Origin: Haloarcula hispanica ATCC 33960
Lineage (GTDB): Archaea > Halobacteriota > Halobacteria > Halobacteriales > Haloarculaceae
Direction: 5' to 3'
DNA length: 64,000 nucleotides
Assembly (NCBI RefSeq): GCF_000223905.1
Contig: NC_015948.1
Span: forward strand, 1,922,001 to 1,986,000
A model generated the notes under the pieces. That model was not told where the DNA came from. It saw only the letters and a list, made by a program, of their open reading frames with translations, and did not search any database. Shown one piece after another: positions 52,613-60,284 of this stretch. Positions within the stretch are counted from its first letter, which is position 1. Every line of letters starts with the position of its first letter. The position numbers and the translations under genes are program-made.

Positions 52613-52882
52613 ATGAACAAGCACTTCGAAGACGCACGATACTACCTGAAGCGCGCCGGCAAGACCGCCACCAAGGGCGTCAAAGAAGAACTCGAACCGG
52701 TCGAGGAACGGTTCCGAGAACTTACTGGGAAGGAAGCTGAGCCCGAACCCAGCCGACTGGAGGCCGTCAAGGCTGACCTGAAAGAACTGCAGGGGAAAGC
52801 CGAAGGCGAAGCCGAGGAAGCGATCGCTGACGCCCGCAAAAAGATCGGCGAGTACCGCGGGAAGGAAGAGCCGGAAGCGTAG
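52613..52882 (+). CDS. Small coiled-coil protein (DUF7553-like)
   Basis: An 89-residue, highly charged helical protein: MNKHFEDARYYLKRAGKTAT, then ELEPVEERFRELTG and KADLKELQGKAEGEAEEAIA. It is probably a coiled coil or helical bundle, with no membrane segment. I recall the family as DUF7553, conserved in haloarchaea and of unknown function. The box GATATATT at about 52582-52589 lies 27 bases before ATG 52613; this supports leaderless transcription and rules out the longer frame. A tRNA-Val follows 48 bases downstream. Confidence 0.75.
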   Translation: MNKHFEDARYYLKRAGKTATKGVKEELEPVEERFRELTGKEAEPEPSRLEAVKADLKELQGKAEGEAEEAIADARKKIGEYRGKEEPEA

Positions 52883-52930
52883 TCGGAAAGCAATTCTTAA
52901 GGGATACGCTCGAATAGAGTCGAGTGCATC

Positions 52931-53005
52931 GGGTTGGTGATCTAGTTCGGTTATGATACCTCCTTCACACGGAGGAAGTCGGCGGTTCGAATCCGCCCCA
53001 ACCCA
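52931..53005 (+). tRNA. tRNA-Val (anticodon CAC)
   Basis: A complete cloverleaf: acceptor stem GGGTTGG/CCAACCC, anticodon stem CCTCC/GGAGG with loop TTCACAC (anticodon CAC, reads GTG), T arm GGCGG-TTCGAAT-CCGCC and discriminator A. CCA is not encoded and there is no intron. The last 17 bases plus one are repeated 103 bases downstream. Confidence 0.95.
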
Positions 53006-53006
53006 T
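52989..53006 (+). repeat. Direct repeat at the tRNA-Val 3' end (left copy)
   Basis: GAATCCGCCCCAACCCAT, comprising part of the T arm, the 3' acceptor strand and one following base. It is matched at 17 of 18 positions by 53092-53109. Such duplications of a tRNA 3' end are the usual trace of integrase-mediated insertion. Confidence 0.6.
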
Positions 53007-53091
53007 TCTTGTGACGAACAGGCGTGAGGAGCAGAATGGTCCGGCGGATTCGGACCCTGCGAGACGAACGCAGTGAGTCTCGCTTCGGTGA

Positions 53092-53109
53092 GAATCTGCC
53101 CCAACCCAT
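53092..53109 (+). repeat. Direct repeat of the tRNA-Val 3' end (right copy)
   Basis: GAATCTGCCCCAACCCAT; one mismatch to 52989-53006. It is isolated from the rest of a tRNA and so cannot be a functional gene. It looks like one end (att site) of an element that has since been lost, leaving 85 bases between the copies. Confidence 0.55.
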
Positions 53110-53312
53110 ACGCTCGCTTCACACTTTTGAAGGACAGAATACCACTGTATGAGGCTGTGCTACGGCAGTTTCCATCGAGGCCAGTAGTACACGGAGAGAG
53201 GGGTTTGCCCGTCTGCAGGGCTTTGTTCCACCCGCGAGAGCGGATTCGATACCGGTGACGGCAGTGTCACCGAACCAAGGCCAGCGGGTGATTGCAGTTC
53301 ACTCCCGACAGT

Positions 53313-53330
53313 TTTTACCGCTCGGTAAAC
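53313..53330. promoter_or_regulatory. Operator overlapping the pirin TATA region
   Basis: TTTACCG (53314-53320), two bases CT, CGGTAAA (53323-53329): a perfect inverted repeat with 7-base arms. The T-rich left arm is also the best TATA candidate, 27 bases before the pirin ATG at 53341, so a bound protein should block transcription. The core TTACC-N4-GGTAA recurs at 54141-54154. Confidence 0.6.
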
Positions 53331-53340
53331 AAGGAGCGGT

Positions 53341-54090
53341 ATGACCGAGAGCGAGTCACAGGCGTCGACTGACGGACCGATTCCTAGAGAGATGGTCCGG
53401 CATGGAACGGGCGTGAATTCAAACCGTGCGTTCCCGACGGACAGCTATCCGTACAATCTGGACCCATTTGTCCTGTTTGAACAGTTCTATATCGACCCTG
53501 ACACGGGGTTTCCGATGCATCCCCACCGCGGCTTCGAAATCGTCTCGTACATGATCGAAGGCGGGATGGAACACGAAGACTCGCTCGGCGTCGCAAACAC
53601 TGCATACGAGAACGATGCGATGCGAATTACAACCGGAAGCGGGATACGTCACTCCGAATTCCCCGCGGATGGGCAGGCCTGTACCGGACTCCAGCTCTGG
53701 GTAAATCTGCCGCAGGCGGTGAAGGACGCTGACCCGGATTACGTCGACGCGACGGCCGACATGCTTCCGACGGAAGAACAGGACGGCGCGACGGTCACGA
53801 CAGTTGTCGGCGAGGGCTCGCCGATCAGCCTCTATACGCCGATGGAGTATCTGGACGTTTCCGTAACCGACGCGTGGACGTGGTCGGTTCCGGCGGAGTG
53901 GTCCGGGTTCCTCTACGGTGTCGCCGGTAGCGGGACGGTCGAGGGGCATTCGTTCACTGACGGTGATGTTCTACCGGTCACTGACGCACGGTCAGTGACA
54001 CTCCGGGGCAATGAGTCGCTCCGTGTCGTCGCCGTCTCGGGCCGTCCGCACGGCGAGTCGATCCGACAGCGCGGGCCGTACGTTCTTTGA
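53341..54090 (+). CDS. Pirin-family protein
   Basis: A 249-residue bicupin. The metal-binding region is intact: MHPHRGFEIVSYMIEGGMEH and GIRHSEF provide the His and Glu ligands for iron. Pirins include quercetin dioxygenases and redox-sensing regulators. Which role applies here is open. The neighbours (FAD protein, DoxX) point to redox or thiol stress. Transcription is probably leaderless and controlled through the palindrome at 53314-53329. Confidence 0.88.
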   Translation: MTESESQASTDGPIPREMVRHGTGVNSNRAFPTDSYPYNLDPFVLFEQFYIDPDTGFPMHPHRGFEIVSYMIEGGMEHEDSLGVANTAYENDAMRITTGSGIRHSEFPADGQACTGLQLWVNLPQAVKDADPDYVDATADMLPTEEQDGATVTTVVGEGSPISLYTPMEYLDVSVTDAWTWSVPAEWSGFLYGVAGSGTVEGHSFTDGDVLPVTDARSVTLRGNESLRVVAVSGRPHGESIRQRGPYVL

Positions 54091-54140
54091 GTGGGCAGCG
54101 TTACGTGGTTGAGAGCCACCTGTGAGCTTCCGGCCGAATT

Positions 54141-54154
54141 TTACCAGATGGTAA
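54141..54154. promoter_or_regulatory. Operator upstream of the FAD protein gene
   Basis: TTACCA (54141-54146), GA, TGGTAA (54149-54154): a perfect inverted repeat of the same form as at 53314-53329. It lies just before the TATA-like CTTTTATT (54158-54165), which is 26 bases from the ATG at 54187. It thus covers the BRE position, where a protein could activate or repress. Confidence 0.6.
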
Positions 54155-54186
54155 GACTCTTTTATTGGTGGCCCCTGGCTTGAGAC

Positions 54187-54747
54187 ATGGCAGATGTAGC
54201 AGTTGTCGGCGGCGGCCCCGCCGGATTGAGTGCGGCACAGTACGCTGCGAAGAACGACCTCGAAACGATCACTTTCGACACGGACGAGTCGTGGATGCAC
54301 AAGGCACACCTGTTCAACTACCCCGGCGTGCGATCCATCAGCGGCGACGAGTTCCTCACCATCGCTCGCGGGCAGACCCGCGACCGTGGCGCGACGCTGC
54401 ACGAGACGGAAGTCACCGATATCGAACAGACCGACGACGGGTTCGTCCTGTCGACAGCCGACGACGAGTACACCGCGGAGTACGTCGTCCTCGCGACTGG
54501 TGGCGACCGGAGCCTCGCCGAGGACCTCGGCTGTGAATTCACCGATGAGGATGTCGTCAACGTGACCGTCGACATGGAAACGTCGGTCGAGAACGTGTAC
54601 GCGACCGGTGCGATGGGTCGGGCGGAGAAGTGGCAGGCAGTCATCGCGGCCGGTGACGGCGCGGCCGCCGTCCTCGACATTCTCTCGAAGGAAAAGGGCG
54701 AGTACTACCACGACTTCGACATGCCGTCGGACGTGCCGGAACTCTAA
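54187..54747 (+). CDS. Thioredoxin-reductase-like FAD protein lacking the NADPH domain
   Basis: A 186-residue flavoprotein. It has the dinucleotide-binding GGGPAG near the N-terminus (VAVVGGGPAGLSAAQYAA), the ATGG segment (VVLATGGDRSL) and the C-terminal ENVYATGAMGRAEKWQAVIA that binds FAD. Full thioredoxin reductases have about 300 residues with an inserted NADPH domain carrying CxxC. Both are missing here, without a frameshift: FAD half-domains are joined directly. It may take electrons from a partner instead of NADPH. Confidence 0.8.
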   Translation: MADVAVVGGGPAGLSAAQYAAKNDLETITFDTDESWMHKAHLFNYPGVRSISGDEFLTIARGQTRDRGATLHETEVTDIEQTDDGFVLSTADDEYTAEYVVLATGGDRSLAEDLGCEFTDEDVVNVTVDMETSVENVYATGAMGRAEKWQAVIAAGDGAAAVLDILSKEKGEYYHDFDMPSDVPEL

Positions 54748-54841
54748 CGATGCAGCCAGAATTTACTACCACAATGAATCCAGCTACTACTTCGATCCGA
54801 ACTGTTGAAGCTGTCCGTACAGTCCCGGTGGTGAGTTTGTG

Positions 54842-55255
54842 ATGGCACCCGAACTCAACGTCGTGTTGCTCGTCGCCGGCCGTGTCCTCTTCGGCGGCGT
54901 GCTCGCCTTTACGGGCCTGAGCCACTTCACACAGACAGAACAGATGGCCGGCTACGCCGAGTACAAGGGCCTCCCGGCCCCCAAATTCTCCGTCCTCGCG
55001 TCCGGTGGGCTCCTCATCCTCGGTGGACTCGGTGTGACCGTGGGCGTCTTCCCGGTCGTCGCGGCAGTCGCCCTCGCAGCGTTCCTCATCGTCTCGGCGG
55101 TTGCGATGCACGACTTCTGGGCCGTGCCGGACGAGGACCGACAGGACGAACTGAACAGCTTCCTGAAGAACGTGACGCTCGCTGGCGGGGCACTCGTCGT
55201 CGCGGCGTCCGCAACCGGAACGTGGGCGCTCAGCGTCGGTATCAGCCCCGTCTAA
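54842..55255 (+). CDS. DoxX-family membrane protein
   Basis: A 137-residue protein with four membrane helices (about 6-25, 50-70, 72-92 and 112-132). The family pattern LLVAGRVLFGGVLAFTGLSH, then YKGLPAPKFSVLASGGLLIL and HDFWAVPDEDRQDELNSFLK, is clear. DoxX proteins occur with thiosulfate:quinone oxidoreductase and in redox-stress complexes. Here it follows the FAD protein by 94 bases on the same strand. The start is ATG 54842, with GTG 54839 as an alternative. Confidence 0.85.
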   Translation: MAPELNVVLLVAGRVLFGGVLAFTGLSHFTQTEQMAGYAEYKGLPAPKFSVLASGGLLILGGLGVTVGVFPVVAAVALAAFLIVSAVAMHDFWAVPDEDRQDELNSFLKNVTLAGGALVVAASATGTWALSVGISPV

Positions 55256-55277
55256 CGCTGTCTTTTCCAGCCCCCGT

Positions 55278-55892
55278 CTACTGCGGCGGGTACAGCGAGT
55301 CCAGAATGAAGTCGTTGATGGCGCGCTTTGCCTCGTCGGGTGCGTCCTCGTGGCCGAGGGCGATCCGTCGACCCCGGGCCGCGTGAATCACGTCTGTGAT
55401 AAGCTGCCCCATCAGTTCGGCGTCGACATCGCGAAACGCGCCCTGCTCGATCCCGTCCTCGATGACCGTGGCGATGCTTTCGCGAAGCCGGTCGTAGTGC
55501 TCGTTGAACAGCGCCCGGTGCTCGTCGTCGTTTTGGGCGTAGGCGTACAGTTCGTGGTACACCTTCATCCGGTCCCAGTGCGAGAAGTCGTCGAACTCCG
55601 GGCCGAACAGGCACCGGTCGATGCGCACATCGAGCTCTGCGCGGGGATCGGTCTCGTCGTCGACTTCGACGCTGCCCTCGTACTGATCGATGATGTACTC
55701 CAGAAACGAAGAGATGAGGTCGTACTTGCCGTCGAAATGATAGTGAATCACCTGCCGGGACATGTCCATCTCCTCGCCGATGTCCCGGACCCGCAAGTCC
55801 TTGTAGCCGTGCTTGCTCAGCGCCCGAAAGGTGGCCTCCATGATGACCTCGCGGGTGTCCTGTGGCGTGGTCTGCCCGTCCGATTCGCTCAT
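55278..55892 (-). CDS. TetR/AcrR-family transcription regulator
   Basis: A 204-residue repressor-type protein. The DNA-binding helix-turn-helix is at about residues 20-62 (FRALSKHGYKDLRVRDIGEE, then MSRQVIHYHFDGKYDLISSF). The rest is an all-helical ligand-binding domain. The box CACATATC on the plus strand (about 55911-55918, read leftward) is 26 bases before the ATG, giving a leaderless message. It is convergent with the DoxX gene. It could be the protein that binds the TTACC palindromes, but no copy of that motif lies at its own promoter. Confidence 0.87.
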   Translation of the reverse strand: MSESDGQTTPQDTREVIMEATFRALSKHGYKDLRVRDIGEEMDMSRQVIHYHFDGKYDLISSFLEYIIDQYEGSVEVDDETDPRAELDVRIDRCLFGPEFDDFSHWDRMKVYHELYAYAQNDDEHRALFNEHYDRLRESIATVIEDGIEQGAFRDVDAELMGQLITDVIHAARGRRIALGHEDAPDEAKRAINDFILDSLYPPQ

Positions 55893-56002
55893 GGCCTATC
55901 TTATCGTGGTGGACACATATCCGTTTCTCCATCCAGCGGGGTTAGCGTGTCGCCATCGTCCGAGGTGCGCTCGCCTCAACCCTGTAACCGCTCCACCCTC
56001 GC

Positions 56003-56350
56003 TCACGCGCGTTCGACGAACCGAGCGTCGGCGGAGGTGTGATCTCGGTTGAACGACAGTACCTTCGCCCGGATCACGTCGCCGGCCGACACCGACGACG
56101 GCACGTCCTCGGTGAACAGGACGAACCCCTCGACCTTCCCGACGGCGACGCGGTCGCCGGAGTGGTGGTCGGTGAACTCGGCGACCCCGAACTCGTAGGT
56201 CTCGCCGAGTTCGACCGGCGGTTCTCGCTCCTGTGCGGCCTCGTGGGCTCGTTTCGATGCACTGCTGGACGAGCGGCGGGTGATCGCAAACGCCAGCGCG
56301 AGGCCCACGGCGAGGGCGGCCCCGCCGGCGGCGAGCCAGATCGGTTCCAT
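56003..56350 (-). CDS. Membrane-anchored TRAM-domain protein
   Basis: A 115-residue protein. Residues 5-24 form one membrane helix (IWLAAGGAALAVGLALAFAI), then RR and a Ser-rich linker. Residues about 46-115 match the TRAM fold: VELGETYEFGVAEFTDHHSG, then VGKVEGFVLFTEDVPS and RAKVLSFNRDHTSADARFV. TRAM domains bind RNA, and single-domain forms act as RNA chaperones in archaea. An anchor at the membrane is unusual. A box near 56371-56378 is 25 bases before the ATG. Confidence 0.7.
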   Translation of the reverse strand: MEPIWLAAGGAALAVGLALAFAITRRSSSSASKRAHEAAQEREPPVELGETYEFGVAEFTDHHSGDRVAVGKVEGFVLFTEDVPSSVSAGDVIRAKVLSFNRDHTSADARFVERA

Positions 56351-56404
56351 GCCTGTGGTTGCAGGGCGAACGGATTAGTACCTTTCAAAGTCCCGCGACG
56401 GCGC

Positions 56405-56782
56405 TTACAATCCGAGACGGTCCCGAATACCGCCGCCGGAATCAGAATCGCCGCCCTCGGGGTCCCACTCCGTCGGTAGCTCGGCCGCGAGCGACGTGAC
56501 CTCGTCGTCGCTGTAGCGGGGGTCCTCCGTCGCGTCGTCGAGCCAGTCCGCCCACTCCTCGGCCGTCATCCGGCCCTGCGAATCGACTTCCCACTGGTCG
56601 ACGAGCGCCTCCCGGTCGCGGAACGGGATGTCCATGCCGCTGTCGCCCCAGTACAGCGGGGAGAGCGCGAACTCGTGGGTATCGTCCTCCAGCCAGACGA
56701 GCCGGTAGGGGTAGTCGTTGTAACAGAACACGTCGTCCGGCGAGACGACATCGCCGTTGGGGAGCTCCAGGGTCCGGGACAT
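56405..56782 (-). CDS. Conserved haloarchaeal protein, function unknown
   Basis: A 125-residue acidic soluble protein. The N-terminal half has beta-strand character with many aromatic residues (DDVFCYNDYPYRLVWLEDDT, ALSPLYWGDSGMDIPF). The C-terminal half is helical and acidic (EEWADWLDDATEDPRYSDDE). I recognise no family. The ATG at 56782 is preferred to 56806, because MSRTLELPNGDVVSPDD gives a natural start. Confidence 0.6.
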   Translation of the reverse strand: MSRTLELPNGDVVSPDDVFCYNDYPYRLVWLEDDTHEFALSPLYWGDSGMDIPFRDREALVDQWEVDSQGRMTAEEWADWLDDATEDPRYSDDEVTSLAAELPTEWDPEGGDSDSGGGIRDRLGL

Positions 56783-56857
56783 TGCGTTGCTGTAGGGGCT
56801 ACCCACGTTTCAGAGTTATGCGTCGGTAGAAATACGGGAGCAGCCGGATACGAGCCG

Positions 56858-58099
56858 CTACACGAGCGGGTCACACAGCGCCCACTCGTCCGTCTCGGGA
56901 TCGAGGTTCGAGGGCTCCGCGCCGCGGTCGGTCACGATGCCGGCGTGGTAGTAGATCGCCTTCAGCTGGAACACAGTGGGGGAGTGATAGACGCTGCCGT
57001 CGGTGAGTTCCGAGCGGCGGAGTTCGCCGTCGCCGGTCAGCACCCGCTGGCGGACGGTCTCGTCGCCGCGGAGGAACAGTTCGACGGTGAATTCGGGGTG
57101 AAGCGCGTGGAGGTATTCGACGAACTCGACGAGCGACGGGGCGGCGTAGCCGTCCCGGTGGCAGGCGTAGAGCCCGTCGACGAGCAGCTCTGTGGCCGGG
57201 TAGTCAGAAACGACACGGCGGACGAGCTGGCCCCACTGTGGCGCGATGTCGATGAACCGCTTGCGGGAGCGCTGCCAGTCCTCGAACTGTCGGATGGCAG
57301 CGTTGACGTTACCGACCATCCGGAGCGCGAACCGGACGACTTCCCGACCCAGCGGCGTCAACGTGAGCGACCCCTGGCCGGCGTCGATCAGGTTCAGGAA
57401 CTCCGCGCCAGCGATAGCGCCGTCGACGGCCCCGACGACGTGGCTGGCAAGCAGGTCCCGCCCGTCGCCGTCGTGGTAGACGGCCAGCGGGACTGCGACG
57501 TAGTTCTTCGGATGGTTGAGCCCGAAGTTCTGGTCGGCGACGCCCTGGGCGCTGGCCTGGAACCGGATCGCCGAGGCGGCGTCCATCGACCCGTGACCGA
57601 CCACGCGGGGCCGTTCCAGCACTGAGACCGTGCCGTCGGATTCGACGCCCAGCACGCCGACGTTCAGCTCGCGGGCCATCGTCCGCGCGGCGGTGGAGAT
57701 GCCGCTCCGGGGGGCGGTCAGGAAGGCGACGTTCGCCTCGTTGAGCCGGTCGTGGGCCTGGACGACCCCGCGCTCGGCGTCGACGCCGCCGTTGCCGGTG
57801 TACCCCTTCGCCTCGACGACGATCAGCGGCGGCCGGTCACCGAGCCGGTCGACGGACAGCAGGTCCGTCGAGAGCGTCTGCACGCCAACGAGATCGGGAT
57901 AGCCCGTTCCGACCCGGACGTGGTTGAACGGTGCGAGCGTCGCCTGCACGGCCGCCTCGATAGGCGTTTCGTCCAGCCAGCGCTGCTGTGCGAACTGTGT
58001 GTCCGCGACGACGTAGGCGTCCTCGCGGTCCGCAAATAGCCGGTCTTTCGTCCGGGCGAGTACCTGTGGCTCGGAGAGCCCCGACGCCGCTGTGGCCAT
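56858..58099 (-). CDS. PD-(D/E)XK nuclease-like protein of unknown role
   Basis: A 413-residue protein. Residues about 40-130 carry the core of the PD-(D/E)XK nuclease superfamily: Glu44/48 in a helix, Pro68-Asp69 (GTGYPDLVGV), then Glu96-x-Lys98 (PPLIVVEAKGYTG) and a following helix (GVVQAHDRLNEANVAFLTAP). The remaining 270 residues include a winged-helix-like segment (GSLTLTPLGREVVRFALRMV) and no motif I know. It resembles solitary restriction-like or repair nucleases. It stands alone, with no methylase nearby. Confidence 0.6.
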   Translation of the reverse strand: MATAASGLSEPQVLARTKDRLFADREDAYVVADTQFAQQRWLDETPIEAAVQATLAPFNHVRVGTGYPDLVGVQTLSTDLLSVDRLGDRPPLIVVEAKGYTGNGGVDAERGVVQAHDRLNEANVAFLTAPRSGISTAARTMARELNVGVLGVESDGTVSVLERPRVVGHGSMDAASAIRFQASAQGVADQNFGLNHPKNYVAVPLAVYHDGDGRDLLASHVVGAVDGAIAGAEFLNLIDAGQGSLTLTPLGREVVRFALRMVGNVNAAIRQFEDWQRSRKRFIDIAPQWGQLVRRVVSDYPATELLVDGLYACHRDGYAAPSLVEFVEYLHALHPEFTVELFLRGDETVRQRVLTGDGELRRSELTDGSVYHSPTVFQLKAIYYHAGIVTDRGAEPSNLDPETDEWALCDPLV

Positions 58100-58220
58100 A
58101 GACGGCGTTCACACAGGGCGGACATGAGTGTTCTGTCCCCGGAGAATCAGATCGGGGCCGCTGCTCTGGGCCACACCACCCGGCAGCAGTGTTATCCTCT
58201 GTCACGGTCGATAGGAAGAT

Positions 58221-58664
58221 ATGACAGCACCACTACCGAACAGCGTACGGGACTGGTTCTGGAGCCGCCACTCGAACCCCAAGAGCGGCTGGTCGCGCGT
58301 TCCGACCGGCGCTGTCATTGTGTACGCAGTGTATCAGCGTCGCTGGCGACTCTTGACCGCGGCGCTGCTGTGGACAGCTATCAACCCAATCCTGTTCGCG
58401 CCGCCGGACACCGAGGACGCTTGGATGACCCGCGCCGTGCTGGCAGAGCGGTGGTGGCTCAGGGAGCAGGACAACGGAACGATGGGCCTCGATTATCCGA
58501 ACGTCTGTAACACCGGCGGCGCGCTGGCGTCGGCCATCGCTCTGTACGCTGCCTGGCGTCGCCGACCGGTCAGCGCCGCGGCCGCCACGCTGGCGATGAG
58601 CGGGCTGAAGCTCTGGTGGCTCCGTGAGATCGTACAGCAGTACGACAAACGCGGCCCGGAGTAG
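58221..58664 (+). CDS. Small membrane protein (DUF6653-like)
   Basis: A 147-residue protein with probably three membrane helices. Landmarks are WSRHSNPKSGWSRVPTGAVI near the start, LWTAINPILFAPPDTEDAWM, LAERWWLREQ and the final LKLWWLREIVQQYDKR. I recall such proteins as DUF6653; the function is unknown. A box TGTTATCC near 58190-58197 is 27 bases before the ATG. Confidence 0.65.
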   Translation: MTAPLPNSVRDWFWSRHSNPKSGWSRVPTGAVIVYAVYQRRWRLLTAALLWTAINPILFAPPDTEDAWMTRAVLAERWWLREQDNGTMGLDYPNVCNTGGALASAIALYAAWRRRPVSAAAATLAMSGLKLWWLREIVQQYDKRGPE

Positions 58665-58718
58665 GCGGCGTTTGCGAAAGCGACAGGGCGTCGAAAAGAG
58701 GAATGTCTCTGCTGGTCG

Positions 58719-59774
58719 TCAGTACTGGTGGAGCGGCTGCTGGCGGATTTTCGCCCGCAACTCCCCGATTGAAGGGTCGCCGTCGCCGCCGAACTGCTGT
58801 GTCACGGAGTGGACCTCCTCGCGGGAGATCTTGACGTTCCCCTGCTCGATGACGTCGGCGGGCCGTTCGCGGAGTTCGCGGATCGTCCCGACGGCAAGCA
58901 GGAACGGAATCGCCCACGCGGAGAGCGTGTTTCCGCGGGTCTCCGGCATGGCTTCGAGCCACGCCTGCGCGTCGTCGAGGTACCCCTCCGCTCGCTTGGT
59001 GACCTGCTCGATGACGGGGACCAGCGAGTCGACGTTGTCGGTGTCGCTCACGTCGCTGTGGTCGAGCCCCTGCTCGTGGAGCAGTTCAAGCGGGAGATAG
59101 ACGTTGTTCTCCTCTTCCATGTCCGTCGCGGCGTCCTTGGCGACGTTGACGAGCTGGAGCAGGAGGGCAAACGAGCGGGCGTTTTCCTCCATCTGGGCGA
59201 TCTGCTCGTCTGTGGCTTCGTGGGAGACCAGCCCGGTCACCAGCGTGCCGACGGTGCCGGCGGCGTACCAGCAGTACTCTTCGAGTTCGTCCAGCGTCTT
59301 GATTCGAAGTCCGCCGGCGTCGGCGTAGCGGTCGACGAACATCGCCATCCCATCGACGAGCTCCCGGACCGGCCCGCGGATGGTCTGCGTGGAGTGGTCG
59401 TCAAGCGTGTGAAACACGTCGACGATACGGCCCGCATTCTCGACGACTTCCCAGTCAGCGTTCGTCGTCGTGGGAATCCACTCCTCGACGGCGTCGTGGA
59501 ACGACGACACGGTCGTCCCGCTCGACGGTTCGAGCGAGCGGCTGTACGTCTGCAGGAGTTCGGTCTGTACCGCTGGAGGGAGGTGGCCGGCGTCCTCGAT
59601 CGTGTCAGCCACGCGGCAGAGAAGATAGCCCAGACAGATGTCCCGGGCCATCGGTTCGTTGAGTTCCGAAATTGTGAGACTAAACGTCCGCGACACACGA
59701 TGGACGGCATCGTAGCACCACTCGATGTCTTCCGAAGACGACCGGTCTGTGTGGTTCTGAGACATTCCCGACAT
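58719..59774 (-). CDS. Squalene/phytoene synthase family protein
   Basis: A 351-residue head-to-head prenyl synthase. Both Asp-rich Mg-diphosphate motifs are present: VADTIED and NVAKDAATD. FSLTISELNEPMARDICLGY and NNVYLPLELL fit the family. It condenses two farnesyl or geranylgeranyl diphosphates to squalene or phytoene, for membrane squalene or bacterioruberin carotenoids. The sequence leans toward the squalene synthase branch, but I cannot separate the two safely. The start is ATG 59774 or 59765; TTTTTATC (59794-59801, minus strand) is the TATA box. It is divergent from a small membrane protein gene. Confidence 0.85.
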   Translation of the reverse strand: MSGMSQNHTDRSSSEDIEWCYDAVHRVSRTFSLTISELNEPMARDICLGYLLCRVADTIEDAGHLPPAVQTELLQTYSRSLEPSSGTTVSSFHDAVEEWIPTTTNADWEVVENAGRIVDVFHTLDDHSTQTIRGPVRELVDGMAMFVDRYADAGGLRIKTLDELEEYCWYAAGTVGTLVTGLVSHEATDEQIAQMEENARSFALLLQLVNVAKDAATDMEEENNVYLPLELLHEQGLDHSDVSDTDNVDSLVPVIEQVTKRAEGYLDDAQAWLEAMPETRGNTLSAWAIPFLLAVGTIRELRERPADVIEQGNVKISREEVHSVTQQFGGDGDPSIGELRAKIRQQPLHQY

Positions 59775-59916
59775 CCGGGGTAGGGCATACGATGATAAAA
59801 ATGGGACGGCTACGGCGTCAGTCTCGTCCCGGTCACGGGTCGGTGTTCCGACAGACTCAGGAGTGTCCGAGCCTAATTTGTGGTATGAACGGCACAGTAA
59901 CGTGGGGGCTGCGACC

Positions 59917-60144
59917 GTGAACAATCGGGACACAGCAGTGCTGGTGCTGACGGTTCTCGCTGCGATCATTCTCCCCGGACTCGCGAACTGGGGGTTCAGC
60001 ACGCTCGGCTACCCGTGGATCGGGAGCGCCGTCTGGGCGCTGGGGTACGGCCTCGGCGTCGTTTTCATTTGGCACGAGTGGGTCCGGCCGCTCGATATCA
60101 CCGGTCCAGAGGGTGTCAGCGGCAGCGAGGACTCAAGCGAGTAA
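59917..60144 (+). CDS. Small two-helix membrane protein
   Basis: A 75-residue protein beginning with GTG, with two membrane helices (TAVLVLTVLAAIILPGLANW and about 33-53) and an acidic tail. A longer frame from GTG 59863 would start upstream of the TATA-like CCTAATTTG (59872-59880), so the shorter form is preferred. Function unknown. It is divergent from the squalene/phytoene synthase gene. Confidence 0.55.
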   Translation: MNNRDTAVLVLTVLAAIILPGLANWGFSTLGYPWIGSAVWALGYGLGVVFIWHEWVRPLDITGPEGVSGSEDSSE

Positions 60145-60284
60145 TGTGCTGTTCGGCCCCCTTGACCTACCCACTATCAGTTTTCTCTGCTAGCGCCCGG
60201 CACTGTCGTATTGCATATATTTCATACAACACCCGTAGTACCCGCCTGGCAACATTTATACCCGTGGTCGGCCCAACGTGAGAT

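Larger units (their letters stand above)
53007..53340. other. Intergenic region, tRNA-Val to pirin
   Basis: It contains an inverted repeat (GCGAGAC at about 53060 with GTCTCGC at about 53076), the second copy of the tRNA 3' end (53092-53109) and the pirin promoter with its operator at the right end. From about 53110 to 53300 no gene or known element is recognised. Confidence 0.45.

Noticed and set aside
52607-53122. Minus-strand ORF of 171 codons across the tRNA-Val gene
   Set aside because: It runs antisense to a perfect tRNA and to the small coiled-coil gene. Such tRNA-antisense frames are frequent false calls in haloarchaeal genomes.
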